From: an uncultured Eggerthellaceae bacterium
Lineage (GTDB): Bacteria; Actinomycetota; Coriobacteriia; Coriobacteriales; Eggerthellaceae
DNA length: 26,215 nt
Assembly: GCA_934623455.1 (NCBI GenBank)
Contig: CAKTVK010000022.1
Coordinates: 1 to 26,215, forward strand
Reading direction: 5' to 3'
Shown here one piece after another: positions 15,372 to 22,637 of the stretch. Position numbers and translations under genes: made by a program. A model generated the notes under the pieces. That model made no database searches, was not told where the DNA came from, and saw only the letters and a program-made list of their open reading frames with translations. Within the stretch, counting starts at the first letter, position 1, and each line of letters starts with the position of its first letter.

Positions 15372-17618
15372 TTACTGTTCGCGACGGCGCAGCTTGTCCA
15401 GCTTGCGGGCATCGCGAGCGCCGGCGCGTCCCGCTGCTCCTTTCAGGCCGCCTGCGCTCAGGGGGCCGTGGTGCTCCGTACGCTCGGCCTCTTCATCCAT
15501 CATCTGCTCCAGCAGCGGATCGCGCATTACGCTACCGCGCTGAGCTGCGGGAATAGCGCAAGCATCGCCTACGACGGCATCGGTGCCGGCGCGTCCTGCT
15601 TCCAGCTCGGCATTTTCCGCATCGAACGCGGCATTTGTGTTCTCGCGCGCAAACCCGGGCGCAACCACGCTTCCGAATGCTGCCACTTGCTCGCCTGCAT
15701 CGTTCGCAAGCAAGCGTCCGTCACCCATACCATCGGTGACTACGCCCTTGAACGTGCAGTTCGGCGTGCCATCGGGGTTCCAGGCGGGCGCTTGCACGCC
15801 ATTTTTCTGCGGAGGATACGCAAACTCGCTTGCCGCCGAACGCCATGTACCCGTCAAGCGGCTTGCCAAGTTTACCGGCACGTTGGAGAGCCCCAGTTTC
15901 GCAAGATGCAGCGCATGGGTGGGCTTGATATCAAACGCCCAGTTCAACTCGCTCTTTTCTGCAACTGTATTCTCCGACAAGCGCTCGAATTCCTCTTTCA
16001 GCGCCGCCATGCGCGTGTCGATGCATCCCGTGCCGTTATACAGCACGTCGTCCAGACGGTTCATCTGCTCGCGCGCCTCGCGCACGCGCTTGTCCACCGC
16101 TGCGCTCATCGCGGGGTCCAAAATGCCGTGCTCGCCCTTAATGCGGTTGATGTCCAGCGCCGCGTCATACGTGGCGTCTACCATCTCGTCTACGCTCATG
16201 TAGTCGCTCTCGTAGTTCATGATATGCTTCCAGCTGGGAAGAATCATGCGCTGACGATGCTCCTCGAACGTGCGTGCGCGCAGCTTGTACCCGTAATGCT
16301 CGGGGTTGTCGAACGCGATAGAGCCCACATCCAAAAACGGCGCCATGGGGCTGGTCATGACCACCAGGCGCGGGTCGTAATTCACGCGCTCGTACAAATG
16401 TTGCACGTATGCGCCGGTCTCGCGCACGCTTGCGGCGGTCTGCTTGGGAATGCCCGTCATGAAATACAGGTCAAAGCGATCGCAGTTGGGGTGCGAAAGC
16501 GCCTCGACAATCGTGTCTTCCAGCTCCGCCATTTTGTAGTGTCCCTTGCCGAACGCCGCGCGCACGTCGTCGTCGTGGCTCTCGGCGGAAATCTCTACCG
16601 ACCAGCTTTTCAAGTTGGCGTCAAGCATGTTGTAGAAGTCGTTGCCGCCCGGCGGAGGACCGAAAAACTCAAAGCCAATGGGGTTTTGCACTTTGCCCTT
16701 CAGGCCGCAAATGAACTGCTCGGTGTATGCGGGGCCGGCTTGCAGGAAATCGTTCAGCACAAAAATGGGCCCCCACACGTGATTTTGCACATGCTCGATG
16801 TCGCGAATAAGCAGCTTGGGGTCGCGCCACGCAACTTTGCGTCGCCCGAAATGGTTCTTGAACGCGTAAGCGCTGCCGCCGCACGTGGCGCAGTTGCGCG
16901 CGCATCCGCGACACGTCAGGCTGGCGGTCACGGGGTACTGCAGCCAACCCTTCATAGGCAAGTAGCTGGTGAAATCGAACTGGCGCAACACGCCCTTCAT
17001 GGGGTAGTCGTAATCCATGGAAATGGCGTTCATGTCGTCGGGCACCCACGAAAGCGGGTTGATATGCACGCGCCCCGTTTCATCTTTCCAGGTCAGGTTC
17101 GGGATATCGCTCAAATCGCCCACGGGAGTGCCCGTCTTTTGCGCACGAACCACGCGTTCCACCAGCATGCGCATGGGCTCCTCGGTGGAGTCGCCGCGAA
17201 ACACGTAATCAATGCAATCGTAGGCAATCAGATCCTCGTGGAATATGCTCGATGACAGTCCGCCAAAGCTGATCGGAACATGGGGGTGCAGCCGTTTCAG
17301 GATTTTCGCCACCTCAATGGAGCCGTGGCAATGAGGCATCCAGTGCAGGTCAATACCGAACATGCGACTTTCCAGGCGCGCCAGATTCTTCTCTACGTCG
17401 AAGTTTTTCTTGTGCAGCATCATCGACGCCAAGTTGTAAATGCGCGCGCGGAAGCCGTTGCGTTCGAAGTACTCGCACAGCGTGGTGAGTCCCAGCGGGT
17501 ACATTTCGAAAATAGGCGTAGACGGCACCATGTCAGACACGGGGCCGTACATAATCGAGCGCTCGCGAAAATCGTACGTCGCGGGCGCGTGTATGAAAGT
17601 GAAGTCTAATTTATCCAT
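15372..17618 (-). CDS. B12-binding radical SAM protein (Ta0216-like family)
   Basis: The start is placed at the ATG at 17618 (MDKLDFTFIHAPATYDFRER), giving 748 aa. The open frame continues 97 codons further upstream, but that part lacks family character. Residues 1 to about 190 resemble a cobalamin-binding fold (MYPLGLTTLCEYFERNGF; ISFGGLSSSIFHEDLIAYDC). The radical SAM cluster motif CARNCATC (C-x3-C-x2-C) lies near residue 240, preceded by further Cys. A C-terminal region after about residue 540 ends in an Ala/Gly/Arg-rich low-complexity tail. The family's reaction is unknown; methyl or radical chemistry using SAM and cobalamin is the general expectation. No Shine-Dalgarno sequence precedes the ATG, and a TATACT at 17633-17628 ends 9 bases before it. 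Confidence 0.82.
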   Translation of the reverse strand: MDKLDFTFIHAPATYDFRERSIMYGPVSDMVPSTPIFEMYPLGLTTLCEYFERNGFRARIYNLASMMLHKKNFDVEKNLARLESRMFGIDLHWMPHCHGSIEVAKILKRLHPHVPISFGGLSSSIFHEDLIAYDCIDYVFRGDSTEEPMRMLVERVVRAQKTGTPVGDLSDIPNLTWKDETGRVHINPLSWVPDDMNAISMDYDYPMKGVLRQFDFTSYLPMKGWLQYPVTASLTCRGCARNCATCGGSAYAFKNHFGRRKVAWRDPKLLIRDIEHVQNHVWGPIFVLNDFLQAGPAYTEQFICGLKGKVQNPIGFEFFGPPPGGNDFYNMLDANLKSWSVEISAESHDDDVRAAFGKGHYKMAELEDTIVEALSHPNCDRFDLYFMTGIPKQTAASVRETGAYVQHLYERVNYDPRLVVMTSPMAPFLDVGSIAFDNPEHYGYKLRARTFEEHRQRMILPSWKHIMNYESDYMSVDEMVDATYDAALDINRIKGEHGILDPAMSAAVDKRVREAREQMNRLDDVLYNGTGCIDTRMAALKEEFERLSENTVAEKSELNWAFDIKPTHALHLAKLGLSNVPVNLASRLTGTWRSAASEFAYPPQKNGVQAPAWNPDGTPNCTFKGVVTDGMGDGRLLANDAGEQVAAFGSVVAPGFARENTNAAFDAENAELEAGRAGTDAVVGDACAIPAAQRGSVMRDPLLEQMMDEEAERTEHHGPLSAGGLKGAAGRAGARDARKLDKLRRREQ

Positions 17619-17627
17619 AATAGAGGC

Positions 17628-17633
17628 AGTATA
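17628..17633 (-). promoter_or_regulatory. Possible -10 box giving a nearly leaderless radical SAM mRNA
   Basis: TATACT on the minus strand ends 9 bases before the ATG, so transcription would begin about 2 bases ahead of the start codon. No recognisable -35 box is present, so this call is weak. Confidence 0.3.
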
Positions 17634-17899
17634 CGCATTTTCGCCGCTGCGGGGCCGGTCGCACGTGCTTTCCCCCTGCGTACGCTTGAAATCTACAGAG
17701 ATGCAAGTGCTTGCGAAGGGCGGGGAAGCAATCAGCCCGCAGATGTTCTGACACTTGGAAAGGGTGGGGAAGCGATTGGCGCGGATTAACGGGCGGACAA
17801 TGGCGCCGCGCGGGTATTGGCCTGCTGCAAAAAAGAGGCAATAAACGGGTGCTTTTGCGTTGAATTTGTAAAGCCGCTCCTCTTTGTTTTCGGTGATGC
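17634..17899. other. Divergent intergenic region, nothing coding recognised
   Basis: This is part of the 437-bp gap between the radical SAM gene and the small membrane protein gene. The open frames crossing it have no ribosome site and no recognisable product. The only signals seen are the two promoter candidates at its edges. Confidence 0.5.
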
Positions 17900-17905
17900 T
17901 AAGAT
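17897..17905 (+). promoter_or_regulatory. Candidate extended -10 promoter ahead of the small gene/tat cluster
   Basis: TGCTAAGAT is an extended -10 element (TGn plus TAAGAT). No good -35 is seen at the expected distance. It lies about 150 bases before the start of the 65-aa gene. Confidence 0.4.
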
Positions 17906-18055
17906 ACACTGTTCAGGGATAGAATGACTTTTCGTGTGCAAGAACAGGGAAGGTCGTGTAGAGATACAGTTCTATAGTTAGTGTTTCCCGCATTGGTCGG
18001 CAGTATCAAGAAAGCGCTGGTCAGAGGCAAGGAAACGTTGCGATTAAGGAACGTA

Positions 18056-18253
18056 ATGGGAAAGCAGAAGACAACGGCGAAGCAGCGCGACGCGCGCATG
18101 CAGGCCGCGATAGAGCGGGAACGCCTGGCGGAGGAAAAGAAGAAGGCCGCCGAGCGCACGAAGAAGATTTTCACGGTGGCGGTTTGCGTCATCTTGGTGT
18201 TGGCGCTGGCGCTGCCGACCATGGCAGTGGCGCTGCTAGGTGGCGGTGCGTAA
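18056..18253 (+). CDS. Small single-span membrane protein of unknown function
   Basis: The ATG at 18056 is chosen over the GTG at 17981 because AAGGA lies 6 bases before it and nothing lies before the GTG. The product has 65 aa. The first 37 residues are strongly charged and probably helical (AAIERERLAEEKKKAAERTKK), followed by one hydrophobic span (about 38-60, IFTVAVCVILVLALALPTMA) ending in LLGGGA. The topology is probably N-in. No family is recognised. It lies 161 bp upstream of tatA on the same strand, which suggests but does not prove a link to envelope or export functions. Confidence 0.7.
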   Translation: MGKQKTTAKQRDARMQAAIERERLAEEKKKAAERTKKIFTVAVCVILVLALALPTMAVALLGGGA

Positions 18254-18414
18254 GCAGGCGCAACGCTCAGTTTGCGCGTCTGCGCGGCGCGATTGTTTGC
18301 ATGCCAGGTGGCAGTACGTAAACATACGTGCGGGCAAAGTGAGAGGGTTTTCCCTGTTCAAGGCCATAAAGAGGACCAGCGAATGGGGTTGCGGGGCTTT
18401 AGCAAGGAGAAAAT

Positions 18415-19119
18415 GTGTTCGGAATCAGCGGTTTTGAGCTGCTTATCATTTTGATTTTCGGCTTTATCTTAGTGGGCGATCGTCTGCCCGATGTGGCCAA
18501 GACGTTAGGGCGTGCGATTCGCACGTTCCAAAGCGCGCAGCGCGATATGAGCAAAGTCATCAAAGAAGACGTTTTCGACCCCAACGCGGAAGATCCGTTC
18601 AAAGATCCGCTGGCTGCTCTGGATAAAATGGGCGGCATCGCAAAGAAAACGGGTTCTTCTTTGGCGGGCGATTTGAACGAAATGGCTTCTATTGCCAAGA
18701 AGAAAAAGCCGGCTGCTTCTGCTGCTTCAAATGGCGCAGCTACGGCTGCAACAGCATCAGCAAAGGATGAATCCGCCGAATTGCCAGCTCAGAGCACTGT
18801 TTCTACCGATAACGTCGCCGGCGCGGGTAACGCCGGCGCCACTGCTAACGCTGGCAAAGAGGCGCCCGCCGAAACGTTTGCCGAGCGCCGCGCCCGCTAC
18901 GAGAAAGAGCGCGCTGCACGTCTTGCCGCGCAGGCAGAGCAAAAAGCTGCCGAAGAAGCCGCCGCTGCGGCAGCAGCCGTGCAAGCGGCCGATGCTGTTG
19001 TTTCCCAAGTTGAGGTCCAGCGGGCCGAAGCTGCGGCTCCCGCGACCGATGCACCTGAAACTTCCGCAGTCGATGCTGCTCCCACCACTGCACCATCTAC
19101 CATTGAAGAAAGGGAGTAG
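18415..19119 (+). CDS. tatA: Twin-arginine translocase TatA/TatB-type subunit
   Basis: The Tat pathway exports folded, often cofactor-loaded proteins; TatA/B proteins form the pore or receptor with TatC. The GTG start follows AAGGAGA. A single N-terminal membrane segment (ISGFELLIILIFGFILVG) leads into the amphipathic helix DRLPDVAKTLGRAIRTFQSA, the hallmark of the family. The motif has features of both TatA and TatB. At 234 aa it is much longer than a typical TatA (about 60-100 aa) because of an Ala/Glu-rich tail from about residue 95 (repeated Ala with a charged ERRARYEKERAARL stretch) that is probably cytoplasmic. Only 3 bases separate it from tatC, so the two are surely co-transcribed. 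Whether it acts as TatA, TatB or both is unresolved. Confidence 0.9.
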   Translation: MFGISGFELLIILIFGFILVGDRLPDVAKTLGRAIRTFQSAQRDMSKVIKEDVFDPNAEDPFKDPLAALDKMGGIAKKTGSSLAGDLNEMASIAKKKKPAASAASNGAATAATASAKDESAELPAQSTVSTDNVAGAGNAGATANAGKEAPAETFAERRARYEKERAARLAAQAEQKAAEEAAAAAAAVQAADAVVSQVEVQRAEAAAPATDAPETSAVDAAPTTAPSTIEERE

Positions 19120-19122
19120 ATT

Positions 19123-19959
19123 ATGCCTATCGGACCTGCTCGAATGCCCATTATGGACCACCTGGGCGAACTTCGTATGCGCTTGGTTCGCATTGTTGTT
19201 GCCCTTGCCGTATCGGTCTGCATCTTCTATCTCGCAACGCCGACCATCGCTCAGTTCCTGGTTATGCCTATCGCGGAGTTCCTTCCGACCGATGCGCAAG
19301 GCATGGCGGTGCTGACCGCTATCGACCCGTTTGAGTCGTTTAGCGTGCGCTTCAGCGTTTCGTTCTGGGTGTCTTTGGTGGCGTGCTCGCCCATTATTTT
19401 GTGGCAGATTCTCGCATTTTTCCTTCCGGCGCTTAAGCCAAAAGAGCGCAAGTGGTTTATTCCCACGTTCGCCGCGGCGGTTGCTCTGTTCATTTTGGGC
19501 ACGGTGTTCTGCTACTTTATTATTTTGAACCCGGCTTTCTCGTGGTTGTGCGATCAGGCGTCGGGTTTCGCCGCCGTGCTGCCGCGTGCTTCATCGTATG
19601 TGAGCATCATCATCAAGTTCGAAATTGGTTTCGGCCTTGCGTTTGAGCTGCCGCTTGTCGTGTTCTACCTGGTGGTATTCGGCATTGTGCCGTACAAGAA
19701 GCTGCGCGCTTCGTGGCGTTACGTATACATGGGGCTCATTGTTGTTTCCGCTATGATCACACCCGATGCATCGCCTGTCACCATGATCTTGATGTTCGCC
19801 GCTATGGTTTCCCTGTACGAGTTGAGCCTGCTTATTTCCCGCATTGCGCTGGGTAAACGTCTGAAGGAGCAAGAAGCGCAGCGTGCACGCGATGAAGCCG
19901 AAGAAGCCGAAATGATGGCAGAGTGGAAGAAGATGCGCGCGGAGCGTGCGGACGACTAG
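19123..19959 (+). CDS. tatC: Twin-arginine translocase subunit TatC
   Basis: TatC is the membrane receptor for twin-arginine signal peptides. The 278-aa protein opens with the conserved MDHLGELRMRLVRI. It has six hydrophobic segments, with conserved FLPALKPKER at the second cytoplasmic loop and FEIGFGLAFELPLVVFYL and MITPDASPVTMILMF later on. A charged C-terminal tail (about residues 245-278) is probably cytoplasmic. It is translationally close to tatA, with the ribosome site AAAGGGAG overlapping the end of that gene. Together they form a minimal Tat system. Confidence 0.96.
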   Translation: MPIGPARMPIMDHLGELRMRLVRIVVALAVSVCIFYLATPTIAQFLVMPIAEFLPTDAQGMAVLTAIDPFESFSVRFSVSFWVSLVACSPIILWQILAFFLPALKPKERKWFIPTFAAAVALFILGTVFCYFIILNPAFSWLCDQASGFAAVLPRASSYVSIIIKFEIGFGLAFELPLVVFYLVVFGIVPYKKLRASWRYVYMGLIVVSAMITPDASPVTMILMFAAMVSLYELSLLISRIALGKRLKEQEAQRARDEAEEAEMMAEWKKMRAERADD

Positions 19960-20037
19960 TTCTGGCGCGGGCGGTGCGATGGACTACCGCGACGCGAAGC
20001 CGTGCGCGACGTACGACGTCTGGGTTTGATGCTGTAT

Positions 20038-20095
20038 GAGCGCAATAAAAGCACGAGCGCAATAAAAGCGCGCGCCGGCGGAAGCGCGCCGGCGG
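20038..20095. repeat. Two adjacent short tandem repeats upstream of hypA
   Basis: GAGCGCAATAAAAGC occurs at 20038-20052 and again at 20055-20069 (17-base period). GCGCGCCGGCGG then occurs at 20070-20081 and 20084-20095 (14-base period). The second pair can also form a 6-bp GC hairpin (20075-20080 with 20087-20092) without a T-run. Confidence 0.8.
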
Positions 20096-20147
20096 TAATT
20101 CGTTTCGCAACGTATTGGCGCTGAAAACCAGTAGAGGAGCTTTTACC

Positions 20148-20522
20148 ATGCATGAACTGGGAATTATGACCGGGGTCATGGATACCGTGTGCGATTCGGC
20201 GAAAGAGGCGGGCGCGCTTAGCGTGACGTCTATCTCGCTTTCTGTGGGAGAAATGACCGAATGCATCCATGAGGCGCTGATTTTCGCGTTCGAGGCGTTG
20301 CGGGAGTTGCCCGAATACGAGCTGTGCGCCCATGCTGAGCTTAACGTGAACCTGGTCAAGCCGGAAAGCGTGTGCCTTGACTGCGGCGAACGTTACCAGC
20401 ACGATCGCTTTCATGTGTCGTGCCCTGCGTGCGGCAGCTTTGTTACCGAACTTCTTTCGGGGCGCGAGATGCAAATCGATTCCATTGAAATCGAAACGCC
20501 CGACGAAGAACCGAGCGAATAA
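20148..20522 (+). CDS. hypA: Hydrogenase nickel-incorporation protein HypA
   Basis: HypA delivers nickel, with HypB, to the large subunit of [NiFe] hydrogenase. The ATG at 20148 is chosen because the protein must begin Met-His-Glu (MHELGIM), where His2 is the nickel ligand; AGAGGAGC precedes it. The chain is 124 aa, close to the family's usual 110-120. The zinc site is complete: Cys76 and Cys79 (CLDC) with Cys92 and Cys95 (CPAC). IGEL-type core features appear as LSVGEMTECIHEALIFAFEAL. hypB follows after 350 bp, and the other hyp genes and the hydrogenase are not in the window. Confidence 0.95.
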   Translation: MHELGIMTGVMDTVCDSAKEAGALSVTSISLSVGEMTECIHEALIFAFEALRELPEYELCAHAELNVNLVKPESVCLDCGERYQHDRFHVSCPACGSFVTELLSGREMQIDSIEIETPDEEPSE

Positions 20523-20532
20523 GGAAAACTGC

Positions 20533-20562
20533 GGAAAGCGCTCTTCGGGGCGCTTTTCTTTT
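20533..20562 (+). terminator. Intrinsic terminator after hypA
   Basis: GGAAAGCGC (20533-20541) pairs with GCGCTTTTC (20550-20558) with one G-T wobble, around an 8-base loop, followed by TTTT. It starts 10 bases after the stop and separates hypA from hypB transcription. Confidence 0.8.
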
Positions 20563-20704
20563 GCTCCAGGATGCGACGTGCAGTCGCGTTTGCGGTTGCG
20601 CGTTCCCTAAAACGTTATGTGCGCAGCCAATCCCGCGGGCTTTGAAGCTTTCCGATCTGCTTCGCTCGATCGCAAGAAGAATGTGAAGAGAAAACTCCGC
20701 AAAC

Positions 20705-20740
20705 CGCTCAGTAATCGCCCAATAAAACACCCACTGAGCG
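20705..20740 (+). promoter_or_regulatory. Hairpin just before the ribosome site of a 16-codon ORF
   Basis: CGCTCAGT (20705-20712) pairs perfectly with ACTGAGCG (20733-20740) around a 20-base loop. It ends 13 bases before the AGGAGG of the small ORF. There is no T-run, so it is not a terminator; it may shape translation or mRNA stability. Confidence 0.4.
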
Positions 20741-20766
20741 CGAATGAGCGTGCAGGAGGCGCGCTT

Positions 20767-20817
20767 ATGGCGTACACTGTCGCAAACAAAAGATTCGGAC
20801 GGCCGTTTGCCAAGTAA
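20767..20817 (+). CDS. Possible 16-codon small ORF (leader peptide?) between hypA and hypB
   Basis: ATG at 20767 follows a full AGGAGG (20754-20759) at a 7-base spacing, one of the strongest ribosome sites in the window. It would encode the basic peptide MAYTVANKRFGRPFAK. The same frame is open for 50 codons upstream, but no ribosome site supports a longer start. The stop lies 55 bases before hypB. It could be a leader peptide or a chance ORF; no family is recognised. Confidence 0.4.
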   Translation: MAYTVANKRFGRPFAK

Positions 20818-20872
20818 GCTACCGGCGCCGCCCTAAAAAGATAAACATCCAGTTCAATGCAAAGGATATGCC

Positions 20873-21523
20873 ATGAAAATCGATATGAAGCAGCCTATCT
20901 TGGACAAAAACGATACACTTGCGGCCGAACTGCGCAAGCGTTTTGCGGAAAACCACGTGTTCGTTCTTGATTTGCTGGCAAGCCCCGGTTCAGGCAAAAC
21001 GTCTACCATTTTGGCAACCATCGAGGCGCTGCGCGATGAGTTTAACATTGCTGTTATTGAGGGCGACATTGCAAGCTCCGTGGACGCCGAGCGCATTAAA
21101 GCGCAGGGCATTCCCGCAGTTCAGATCAATACGGGCGGCGCGTGCCACTTGGAAAGCGCCATGCTCAAGCGTGCGATTGACGTTCTTGATCTGGAGCGCC
21201 TTGACCTGATTATCATTGAGAACGTGGGCAATCTGGTATGCCCCACCGACTTCGATTTGGGCGAAAACGCCAAGGTTATGATTTTGTCTGTGCCCGAGGG
21301 CGATGACAAGCCGCTCAAGTACCCGGGTGTGTTCCAAATATCGGAAGCTATCATCCTTAACAAAGTGGACACGATGCCGGTGTTTAATTTTGACGAAGAA
21401 GCATTCCGCGCATCCGTTACACAGCTGAATCCGCAAGCGCCCGTTTTTCCCATTGCTGCCACGAAAGGCGAAGGCGTTGACGCTTGGGCATCGTGGCTGG
21501 CGGAGCGCATTCGTCAGGCATAA
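20873..21523 (+). CDS. hypB: Hydrogenase nickel-incorporation GTPase HypB
   Basis: HypB is the G3E-type GTPase that powers nickel insertion into [NiFe] hydrogenase together with HypA. The 216-aa protein has the P-loop SPGSGKTS (about 38-45), EGDIASSVDAERI (63-75), the shared metal site Cys91-His92 with Cys123 (GGACHLE and NLVCP), the switch region IIIENVGN, and the guanine-specificity motif NKVD (163-166). The His-rich nickel-storage N-terminus found in some HypBs is absent. The ribosome site is AAAGGAT. nadE starts 21 bp downstream with its own strong ribosome site, so both are probably one transcript. Confidence 0.95.
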   Translation: MKIDMKQPILDKNDTLAAELRKRFAENHVFVLDLLASPGSGKTSTILATIEALRDEFNIAVIEGDIASSVDAERIKAQGIPAVQINTGGACHLESAMLKRAIDVLDLERLDLIIIENVGNLVCPTDFDLGENAKVMILSVPEGDDKPLKYPGVFQISEAIILNKVDTMPVFNFDEEAFRASVTQLNPQAPVFPIAATKGEGVDAWASWLAERIRQA

Positions 21524-21544
21524 CGGCCGAAGGAGGCATCTCCC

Positions 21545-22363
21545 ATGGATATGAATCAAGTACACCAGGAATGCGTTTCCCAATTGAGCGCGTTCACCAA
21601 GTCGATTGGCTGCAAAGAAGTTATTGTTGGCTTGTCGGGCGGCCTTGATTCTTCCGTGACAGCTGCGCTGTGCGTGGATGCGTTCGGCGCTTCGCGTGTT
21701 CATGGCGTTTTGATGCCGGGTCCGTTTTCTTCCGACCACTCGTTGACCGATGCGCATGATTTAGCGAATCGCCTGGGTATTGAGGCACGTACGTTTTCAA
21801 TCAAAGAACCGTTTCTCGCGTTTGAGCAGGAGTTTCGTCAGGCGTATGGCGAAGAGCTCGCAGGGCTTGCGGCGGAAAACTCCCAGGCGCGCTGCCGTAT
21901 GATCGTTCTTATGGCGCTTTCCAACCAGTATGGCTGGATGGTGGTGAACACCGGAAACAAGAGCGAAGCGATGATGGGCTACTCCACGCTGTACGGCGAC
22001 ACGGCGGGTGCGTATGCGCCCCTTGGCGGCCTGTATAAAACGCACGTTTTCGAGCTGGCGGAATGGATGAACCAGCAAGCGCGCGTGGCGGGACAGGTGG
22101 AGCCTATTCCGCAGCATGTGATTGACAAGCCGCCTTCGGCAGAGCTTTCCGCAGGTCAGGAAGATGAGAAGAGCCTAGGGGTAAGCTATAAGTTGCTCGA
22201 TCAGATTCTTATTTGTTTGGTGGAGCACGAAATGTCCGTGCAGGAAATTGCCGCCGAAGGTTTCGATGCGGCTGAAGTGGAGCGTATCGAAAAGACGATG
22301 CGCAGCTATGCGTTCAAGCGGGCGCTCGAGCCGCCGTTTCCTTCCGCTGATTTTTATAAATAG
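21545..22363 (+). CDS. nadE: NAD+ synthase (ammonia-type, no glutaminase domain)
   Basis: NadE amidates nicotinic acid adenine dinucleotide to NAD+ with ATP in the last step of NAD synthesis. The 272-aa chain has the ATP-pyrophosphatase P-loop SGGLDSS (31-37), the NAD-synthase signature NTGNKSEAMMGYSTLYGD, and KPPSAELSAGQEDEKSLGVSYKLLD. The N-terminal nitrilase/glutaminase domain of the larger type is absent, so ammonia is the likely nitrogen source. AGGAGG lies at a good distance. The context after hypB is unusual for a NAD gene; the two share no known pathway step. Confidence 0.93.
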   Translation: MDMNQVHQECVSQLSAFTKSIGCKEVIVGLSGGLDSSVTAALCVDAFGASRVHGVLMPGPFSSDHSLTDAHDLANRLGIEARTFSIKEPFLAFEQEFRQAYGEELAGLAAENSQARCRMIVLMALSNQYGWMVVNTGNKSEAMMGYSTLYGDTAGAYAPLGGLYKTHVFELAEWMNQQARVAGQVEPIPQHVIDKPPSAELSAGQEDEKSLGVSYKLLDQILICLVEHEMSVQEIAAEGFDAAEVERIEKTMRSYAFKRALEPPFPSADFYK

Positions 22364-22434
22364 GAATAGGGGAGCGCGCCCCCCCCTTGTCATGTTTTGC
22401 CGCTCCTTGCGGCAATTCGTCTTCGGTTCGCGTG

Positions 22435-22484
22435 CGGCGAAGACAGTGTGCAGGCGTGATACCGCCTTCGCCTTCGCCGTTTTC
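22435..22484 (+). terminator. Probable terminator after nadE
   Basis: CGGCGAAG (22435-22442) pairs with CTTCGCCG (22472-22479) over a 29-base loop and runs into TTTTC. A tighter hairpin upstream (TTGCCGC 22397-22403 with GCGGCAA 22409-22415) has no T-run. An 8-C tract precedes both, near 22379-22386. Confidence 0.5.
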
Positions 22485-22525
22485 TTACATCTAAGTGACA
22501 ATCAGATAGATTTCTTGAGTCATCC

Positions 22526-22553
22526 TTGAAACTAAACGTCATGGTGCTAATAT
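22526..22553 (+). promoter_or_regulatory. Sigma-70 promoter of groESL
   Basis: TTGAAA (22526-22531) and TAATAT (22548-22553) are 16 bases apart, and TGC before the -10 box makes it an extended -10. Transcription would start near 22560, just ahead of the CIRCE element. Confidence 0.85.
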
Positions 22554-22568
22554 GCAAACGTTATCTGA

Positions 22569-22595
22569 TTAGCACTCGATATGACTGAGTGCTAA
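22569..22595 (+). promoter_or_regulatory. CIRCE operator (HrcA binding site)
   Basis: TTAGCACTC (22569-22577), 9 bases, then GAGTGCTAA (22587-22595) is a perfect match to the CIRCE consensus. Its position in the 5' leader of groES predicts HrcA repression relieved by heat or misfolded protein. hrcA itself is not in the window. Confidence 0.97.
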
Positions 22596-22637
22596 GAAAC
22601 AAACAAATGCGTGCAACGCAGAAAGGATGGCTTCAAA

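Noticed and set aside
15468..17255. 595-aa open frame on the plus strand inside the radical SAM gene
   Set aside because: It lies opposite a gene with clear cobalamin and radical SAM motifs, and its composition (rich in Arg, His, Ala, Val) is typical of an antisense shadow.
17619..17909. 97-codon N-terminal extension of the radical SAM ORF
   Set aside because: The family begins at the ATG at 17618; the extension has no homology-like pattern and no ribosome site.
17981..18055. GTG start for the small membrane protein, adding 25 residues
   Set aside because: No ribosome site precedes it, whereas the ATG at 18056 has AAGGA at a good distance.
20617..20766. 66-aa version of the ORF between hypA and hypB
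   Set aside because: The upstream ATG has no ribosome site, and the extra part overlaps a hairpin; only the 16-codon version has translation signals.
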